DNA from: UBA9339 sp964535195
GTDB lineage: Bacteria > Pseudomonadota > Gammaproteobacteria > UBA9339
Length of the DNA: 10,670 nt
Assembly: GCA_964535195.1 (NCBI GenBank)
Contig: CAZHSI010000026.1
Location: 1 to 10,670, forward strand
Direction of reading: 5' to 3'
Shown here: positions 6,934 through 10,670 of the stretch, piece by piece
Position numbering within the stretch: position 1 is the first letter of the stretch
Layout of the letters: each line of letters opens with the position of its first letter
Translations under genes and position numbers: made by a program
The notes under the pieces: generated by a model
The model's database searches: none
Seen by the model: the letters and a program-made list of their open reading frames with translations, nothing else
What the model was told of the DNA's origin: nothing

Positions 6934-6962
6934 TTAACTTTACTTTAAGTGTTGTATATACT
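6934..6962 (+). promoter_or_regulatory. Probable sigma-70 promoter of folE
   Basis: TTAACT at 6934-6939 and TATACT at 6957-6962 are separated by 17 bases, a good housekeeping promoter layout. The start would fall near 6969, about 17 bases before the folE ATG, which leaves the strong ribosome binding site in the leader. The -35 part overlaps a degenerate CTTAAC-N5-TTTAAG repeat (6933-6949). Confidence 0.5.
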
Positions 6963-6975
6963 AACATGCAGTTAT

Positions 6976-6984
6976 GAGGAGAGG
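6976..6984 (+). promoter_or_regulatory. Ribosome binding site that decides the folE start
   Basis: GAGGAGAGG sits 1-9 bases before ATG 6986, with its GGAG core 4 bases away. The frame also has an ATG at 6974, but that codon overlaps the purine-rich site. ATG 6986 is therefore preferred over 6974, with GTG 6989 as a near alternative. Confidence 0.7.
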
Positions 6985-6985
6985 T

Positions 6986-7564
6986 ATGGTGAACACCACT
7001 ATTGCTGAGAAACAAACCCAAAAACTATCCGATGCTTATCTTGACCTGATTACTACTATTGGCGAAGATCCTGAGCGTGAAGGATTACGCCGAACGCCCT
7101 ATCGGGCTGCTAAGTCTCTACAATTTTTAACGCAGGGGTATGCTATTGATCCCCATGACGTAGTTAAAAATGCCATGTTTACTAGTGATAATAGTGAAAT
7201 GGTGGTGTTAAAAGATATTGAGCTTTTTTCTCTCTGTGAACATCATCTGTTACCAATTATTGGTAAATGTCATGTTGGTTATTTACCTCGTGGTAAAATC
7301 ATTGGCTTGTCAAAAATCCCACGCATTGTTGATCTTTTTGCTAGACGTTTGCAGGTACAAGAAAATCTAACAATACAAATTGCCGAGTGTGTTTTAGAGG
7401 TAACTGGTGCTTATGGGGTTGGGGTGGTGGTTGAGGCAGAGCACTTATGTATGATTGCGCGTGGTGTCGAAAAGAAAAATGTTACGGTAAAAACTTCATC
7501 CATGCTCGGGTCATTCCGTGATTCAGCCAAAACTCGCCATGAATTTTTAAGTCTTTTAAAGTGA
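6986..7564 (+). CDS. folE: GTP cyclohydrolase I (FolE, type IA)
   Basis: Converts GTP to 7,8-dihydroneopterin triphosphate and formate, the first committed step of folate synthesis. The 192-residue product has the catalytic core of the family with a short N-terminal extension. Zinc ligands are Cys84 and His87 in SLCEHHLLP and Cys155 in EHLCMIARGV. Their spacing (3 and 71) is the same as Cys110/His113/Cys181 of E. coli. The catalytic His pair is represented by His86 and His153. The conserved GEDPEREGLRRTPYRAAKS (26-44) and GLSKIPRIVDLFARRLQVQE (107-126) segments are intact. It has its own promoter and ribosome binding site and is followed after only 4 bases by folB, so the two are probably co-transcribed and translationally coupled. 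Confidence 0.97.
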   Translation: MVNTTIAEKQTQKLSDAYLDLITTIGEDPEREGLRRTPYRAAKSLQFLTQGYAIDPHDVVKNAMFTSDNSEMVVLKDIELFSLCEHHLLPIIGKCHVGYLPRGKIIGLSKIPRIVDLFARRLQVQENLTIQIAECVLEVTGAYGVGVVVEAEHLCMIARGVEKKNVTVKTSSMLGSFRDSAKTRHEFLSLLK

Positions 7565-7568
7565 TCCT

Positions 7569-7940
7569 ATGCATAGTAATCACAAGTATACTCACCGCTT
7601 AATTTTTAATGATTTTAAGCTGCCGGTGTATTTGGGGGTTACCGCGAAGGAACGTGCCAGAAAGCAAAACGTGTTAATCACGGTAAAGATTAGCTTTATG
7701 CGGCCACCGCGTGCTTGTGAAACTGGCAATATTAACGATACTATTTGTTACGATGCCCTGATACAAAAAATCAAGCAGTTTTGTCATAACCAAAAATTTA
7801 CGTTGCTTGAGCTTTTAGGGGAGCAATTATTTATTTTAATTAAAAATTCTATCTTTAAAGAGAGCAAGTTGTATTTGCATCTTGCAAAGTTACGTCCATT
7901 GAAAGATTTGGCACAAAGTGCCTTTGAGATTGCTGAATGA
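7569..7940 (+). CDS. folB: Dihydroneopterin aldolase (FolB family)
   Basis: Cleaves 7,8-dihydroneopterin to 6-hydroxymethyl-dihydropterin and glycolaldehyde, supplying the substrate of FolK. The 123 residues fit the single-domain family, which assembles into octamers. Visible landmarks are LPVYLGVTAKERARKQ (18-33) with the pterin-site Glu28, YDAL with Tyr61, FTLLELLGEQL with Glu81, and LHLAKLRPL with Lys107. These match the active-site Glu22, Tyr54, Glu74 and Lys100 of the S. aureus enzyme. The closely related epimerase FolX is a possible alternative, but the setting between folE and folKP favours FolB. The ATG lies 4 bases after the folE stop with only a weak Shine-Dalgarno sequence, so translation probably depends on coupling to folE. 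Confidence 0.9.
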   Translation: MHSNHKYTHRLIFNDFKLPVYLGVTAKERARKQNVLITVKISFMRPPRACETGNINDTICYDALIQKIKQFCHNQKFTLLELLGEQLFILIKNSIFKESKLYLHLAKLRPLKDLAQSAFEIAE

Positions 7941-7961
7941 TAAATATGTGGGCATTCTTAT

Positions 7962-8036
7962 CGTCATCGTAAGCTGAGTGTTTTTTATTTGGTAGGATGT
8001 TCAAAGTGGCAATCTAAGGAGTGTGGCAAGAGCTAT
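7962..8036 (+). repeat. Intergenic segment sharing two short blocks with sequences around dnaJ
   Basis: Block A (7962-7985) aligns with 2096-2118 just upstream of dnaJ, with two substitutions and one gap. Block B (8016-8036, AAGGAGTGTGG...AAGAGCTAT) aligns with 3364-3386 just downstream of dnaJ, with one substitution and two single-base gaps. Both pairs are on the same strand. They may be pieces of a degenerate dispersed repeat; chance is not excluded in AT-rich intergenic DNA. Confidence 0.35.
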
Positions 8037-8055
8037 ACTATATTGAGGTTTGGTT

Positions 8056-9402
8056 ATGGTTATTTTAGGATTAGGTTGTAATATTGGTGATCGTCTAGCC
8101 AACTTACGGGTGGCTTTTTCATATCTTAATTCAATTGCAGAAATTAAAATAGAACAAGTTTCCCCTGTATATGAATCAGATGCTCTGTTACTTGATGATG
8201 CTCCAGCAATATGGAATCAGCCATTTCTAAATTTGGCTCTTAGGATCACTACCAGCTTCAGACCAGAGCAGTTACTTGATCAAGTAAAATCTATTGAAAT
8301 CCAAATGGGTAGAGTAAAGAGTGCTACATGGTCACCACGCATAATTGATATTGATATTCTCGCTTGGGACGAAGAATTTTGTAAGACCGACCGTCTAAGG
8401 ATCCCTCATCAGGGGCTGCTTGAAAGGCCATTTGCTTTATGGCCCTTAGCAGATGTTGCTCCAGAGTGGAAGTATTGCGAGCCAAGTCACCCTCTTGCGG
8501 GGAAAAGGGCAGCAGAATTAGTTAAAAAATTCGGCTCCCGCTTTGATGGCAATGCGCTCCTGCATACTAAACAAATTTCTCATCGAGTAGATGCCCCTTT
8601 AATGATGGGGATTTTAAACCTGACTCCCGATTCGTTTTCTGATGGTGGAAAATTTAATGATTTGGAATTGGCCATCACTCATGCTAAAAACTTGTTTAAT
8701 GATGGTGCTGATATTATTGATGTCGGTGCTGAATCTACGCGACCTGGAAGTAGCTTAATATCTCCAGCAGAAGAATGGCAAAGATTAAAGCCTTTTTTAG
8801 ATGCTTGGTCGTTGTGCTGGGATAGGCAAAATTTTAAACCCAAATTAAGTATTGATACGCGGCAACCAGCGGTTGCTGAAAAATTACTCGCATATGACAT
8901 AGACTTCTTTAATGATGTTGGTGGCTTGACTGATCCCAAAATGCAAGGGGTGGCTAAAGCAAGTAAAGCCAAGCTTATTTTTATGCATAATTTAGGGATA
9001 CCCGCTGATCCTAAGGTGGTATTGCCAGATGACACTGATGTGGTGTCATGTGTTTATCAGTGGGGCGAACGGCAGATTGAGAATCTACTTGGCTTAGGTA
9101 TCAATAAAAATCGGTTGATTTTTGATGTAGGGATTGGTTTTGGTAAAGATGCTGAGCAGTCATTTGCTCTTATTAAAAACATTAAAAAGTTGCAGGGGCT
9201 TGGTATAGAGATTTTAGTAGGACATTCACGCAAATCTTTTTTAAGCAAATTTACAGCAAAATCTTTTGCTGAACGTGATCTTGAAACCGCGGTGTTTTCT
9301 GGGTTTTTAGCTTCCCAAAAAGTAAACTATTTAAGGGTCCATAATGTTGACTATACTATGCGCTTACTAAAGATTAACGCACAATCCAGTATAGTGAATT
9401 AA
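8056..9402 (+). CDS. folKP: Bifunctional HPPK/dihydropteroate synthase (FolK-FolP fusion)
   Basis: One 448-residue chain carries two consecutive folate enzymes. Residues 1 to about 165 form hydroxymethyl-dihydropterin pyrophosphokinase, with GLGCNIGDRL (5-14), the signature WSPRIIDIDIL (92-102) whose Asp98 and Asp100 bind Mg-ATP, and IPHQGLLERPF (116-126). Residues about 178-440 form dihydropteroate synthase, the sulfonamide target, with GILNLTPDSFSDGG (185-198), ESTRPGS (226-232), SIDTR (265-269), NDVGG (286-290), GIGFGK (359-364), GHSRKS (389-394) and RVHNV (427-431). The usual DPG of the third conserved block reads DVG here (357-359). Francisella tularensis has a known HPPK-DHPS fusion. 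ATG 8056 is chosen because GAGG at 8045-8048 is well spaced; a TTG at 8050 is too close. A TATACT at 8034-8039 could serve a local promoter. Confidence 0.96.
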   Translation: MVILGLGCNIGDRLANLRVAFSYLNSIAEIKIEQVSPVYESDALLLDDAPAIWNQPFLNLALRITTSFRPEQLLDQVKSIEIQMGRVKSATWSPRIIDIDILAWDEEFCKTDRLRIPHQGLLERPFALWPLADVAPEWKYCEPSHPLAGKRAAELVKKFGSRFDGNALLHTKQISHRVDAPLMMGILNLTPDSFSDGGKFNDLELAITHAKNLFNDGADIIDVGAESTRPGSSLISPAEEWQRLKPFLDAWSLCWDRQNFKPKLSIDTRQPAVAEKLLAYDIDFFNDVGGLTDPKMQGVAKASKAKLIFMHNLGIPADPKVVLPDDTDVVSCVYQWGERQIENLLGLGINKNRLIFDVGIGFGKDAEQSFALIKNIKKLQGLGIEILVGHSRKSFLSKFTAKSFAERDLETAVFSGFLASQKVNYLRVHNVDYTMRLLKINAQSSIVN

Positions 9403-9445
9403 GTGATAAGTCTATTTACCGAATTATTGTAGCAGCTAAAAATAA

Positions 9446-9467
9446 ACTTCATATAGTTACTTCATAT
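9446..9467. repeat. Direct repeat ACTTCATAT in the folKP-tgt gap
   Basis: ACTTCATAT occurs at 9446-9454 and at 9459-9467, a 13-bp period, in the 127-base gap before tgt. It could be an operator half-site pair, but nothing identifies a regulator and the gap is AT-rich. Confidence 0.4.
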
Positions 9468-9515
9468 GTGTTTTATTTTATGACAAAATGTTCATTAAAA
9501 TTTTTGAAAGTTAAA

Positions 9516-9521
9516 TATGCT
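9516..9521 (+). promoter_or_regulatory. Possible -10 box of tgt
   Basis: TATGCT lies 8 bases before ATG 9530, and no Shine-Dalgarno sequence is visible in the last 25 bases. If used, transcription would start at or within a few bases of the ATG. No clear -35 element is found at 17 bases, so this is tentative. Confidence 0.3.
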
Positions 9522-9529
9522 ACTTGTAT

Positions 9530-10636
9530 ATGAAATTTGAGCTGATTACAAAAGACTGTTTTGCTCGTCGTGGACGAATAACATTTCCTTCGGGCTATGT
9601 GGTAAATACGCCAGCATTCATGCCTGTCGGGACTTGCGGTACGGTTAAAGCTATGACTCCGGAAGAGGTTAGAGCAACTGGTGCCGAAATTATTTTAGGA
9701 AATACTTTTCATCTCATGTTGCGTCCGGGTATGGAAATTATCAAAGCGCATGGTGGATTACATCAGTTTATGAACTGGCCAGGTCCCATTTTAACTGATT
9801 CCGGCGGGTTTCAAGTATTTAGTTTAAGTAGTTTACGAAATATTAGTAAAGAGGGGGTTAGGTTTAAGTCTCCTATCGATGGCGCTGAGGTTTTTTTAAG
9901 TCCCGAAGTATCAATGCAGGTCCAACGCGACCTCAACTCTAGCATCGTAATGATCTTCGATGAATGTATGCCATACCCTATTACTTATGATAAGGCGCGA
10001 GAATCGGTGGAGCTTTCTATTGGTTGGGCCAAAAGAAGCAAAGCGGCACATGCGGGTAACAAAAACGCTCTTTTTGGTATTATTCAAGGCAGCACTTTTC
10101 CAGATTTACGCGATCACTCTTTAGATGCATTACTCGAGATTGGTTTTGATGGCTATGCTATTGGTGGTTTAGCAGTTGGAGAGCCCAAGGAAGAAATGTT
10201 TAAGATTTTGAACCACTTAGCCCCAAAAATTCCCGAGAATAAACCTAGATATCTAATGGGGGTTGGTACTCCGGAGGATTTGATTAATAGTGTTATGTGT
10301 GGGGTAGATATGTTTGATTGTGTAATGCCGACGCGTAATGCTAGAAATGGTTGTTTGTTTACCTCCGAAGGGATTGTTCGTCTTCGTAATAGCGTTTATA
10401 AATACGATTTATCGCCATTAGATCGAAATTGTGCCTGTTATACTTGTAAAAACTATACTCGGGCTTATTTGCACCATTTAGATAAAAAGCGAGAGATCTT
10501 AGGGGCGCGGTTAAACACCATCCATAATCTTTATTTTTATCAACAAGTAATGGCAAATTTGCGTGAAGCCTTGGAACAAGGTAAATTAACATCATTTGTT
10601 ACAGAATTTTATCGATCATATAAGAAAGAGGAGTAA
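9530..10636 (+). CDS. tgt: tRNA-guanine transglycosylase (queuosine pathway)
   Basis: Exchanges guanine 34 for the queuosine precursor preQ1 in tRNAs for Asp, Asn, His and Tyr. The 368 residues are full length for the bacterial enzyme. The fold shows GNTFHLMLRPG (57-67) and LTDSGGFQVFSL (88-99) with the general base Asp90. Next come FGIIQGS (182-188), the glycine-rich GYAIGGLAVGE (208-218) and MFDCVMPTRNARNG (261-274) with the nucleophile Asp263. The structural zinc site is Cys301, Cys303, Cys306 and His332. ATG 9530 gives the standard MKFEL start; an in-frame TTG two codons earlier is discounted. In E. coli tgt follows queA, but here it follows folKP after 127 bases. The downstream yajC-like start is the usual neighbour. 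Confidence 0.98.
   Translation: MKFELITKDCFARRGRITFPSGYVVNTPAFMPVGTCGTVKAMTPEEVRATGAEIILGNTFHLMLRPGMEIIKAHGGLHQFMNWPGPILTDSGGFQVFSLSSLRNISKEGVRFKSPIDGAEVFLSPEVSMQVQRDLNSSIVMIFDECMPYPITYDKARESVELSIGWAKRSKAAHAGNKNALFGIIQGSTFPDLRDHSLDALLEIGFDGYAIGGLAVGEPKEEMFKILNHLAPKIPENKPRYLMGVGTPEDLINSVMCGVDMFDCVMPTRNARNGCLFTSEGIVRLRNSVYKYDLSPLDRNCACYTCKNYTRAYLHHLDKKREILGARLNTIHNLYFYQQVMANLREALEQGKLTSFVTEFYRSYKKEE
10628..10633 (+). promoter_or_regulatory. Strong ribosome binding site for the gene after tgt
   Basis: GAGGAG at 10628-10633 overlaps the last codons of tgt and ends 5 bases before ATG 10639. It marks the following frame as a translated gene and indicates an operon with tgt. Confidence 0.8.
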
Positions 10637-10638
10637 TT

Positions 10639-10670
10639 ATGAATTTTTTAAGACGTTTAATAATGGTGGG
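10639..10670 (+). CDS. yajC: Start of a gene after tgt, probably yajC (cut by the window end)
   Basis: Only ten complete codons are present (MNFLRRLIMV), beginning 2 bases after the tgt stop behind a strong Shine-Dalgarno sequence. The basic-then-hydrophobic start fits a membrane or exported protein. In gammaproteobacteria tgt is commonly followed by yajC, secD and secF, which encode accessory subunits of the Sec translocon. The name rests on this gene order and not on the sequence, which is too short to identify. Confidence 0.5.
   Translation, partial: MNFLRRLIMV

Noticed and set aside
6902..7579. TATGCATAGTAA occurring both after folA (6902-6913) and at the folB start (7568-7579)
   Set aside because: It is a 12-base AT-rich match around a short palindrome, one copy being coding sequence, so it is most likely coincidence.

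Overview
The window looks like a chromosomal segment from an AT-rich gammaproteobacterium. The DnaK sequence, the tgt gene followed by a strong ribosome binding site and a probable yajC start, and the fused folK-folP gene recall Legionellales (Legionella/Coxiella relatives) and Francisella. A host-associated or intracellular lifestyle is plausible, but it is an inference from protein resemblance and I ran no search.

Left part (1-3328): a heat-shock operon on the + strand. A near-consensus sigma-32 promoter (53-81) precedes dnaK (118-2076), and dnaJ (2171-3328) follows after a 94-base gap. That gap holds a perfect 13-bp hairpin whose polarity is wrong for a terminator. Downstream of dnaJ is a 305-base stretch without a gene, whose second half is a run of four palindromes (3496-3624).

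Middle part (3634-6410): one large minus-strand gene for an exported 823-residue protein that I cannot assign to a family. It has a signal peptide with a lipobox-like Cys36, a helical/coiled-coil N-terminal half and a Ser/Thr/Pro-rich tail. Its promoter region holds a TATAAT box and, just upstream, an exact CTTAAG-N5-CTTAAG direct repeat. This is the form of the PmrA response-regulator box, which in Legionella and Coxiella controls virulence-related genes. It is the most interesting signal in the window.

Right part (6411-9402): a folate cluster on the + strand, made of folA (dihydrofolate reductase), folE (GTP cyclohydrolase I), folB (dihydroneopterin aldolase) and a fused folK-folP gene. FolE, FolB, FolK and FolP cover GTP to dihydropteroate except the dephosphorylation step. 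FolA reduces dihydrofolate. No folC or pab gene is visible here.

Right end (9530-10670): tgt (queuosine tRNA-guanine transglycosylase) and the first 10 codons of a gene that is probably yajC, the usual start of the yajC-secD-secF export operon.

A recurring oddity is that the minus-strand exported protein, folA and tgt each lack a clear Shine-Dalgarno sequence but have a -10-like hexamer 6-8 bases before the ATG. This suggests possible leaderless transcripts.
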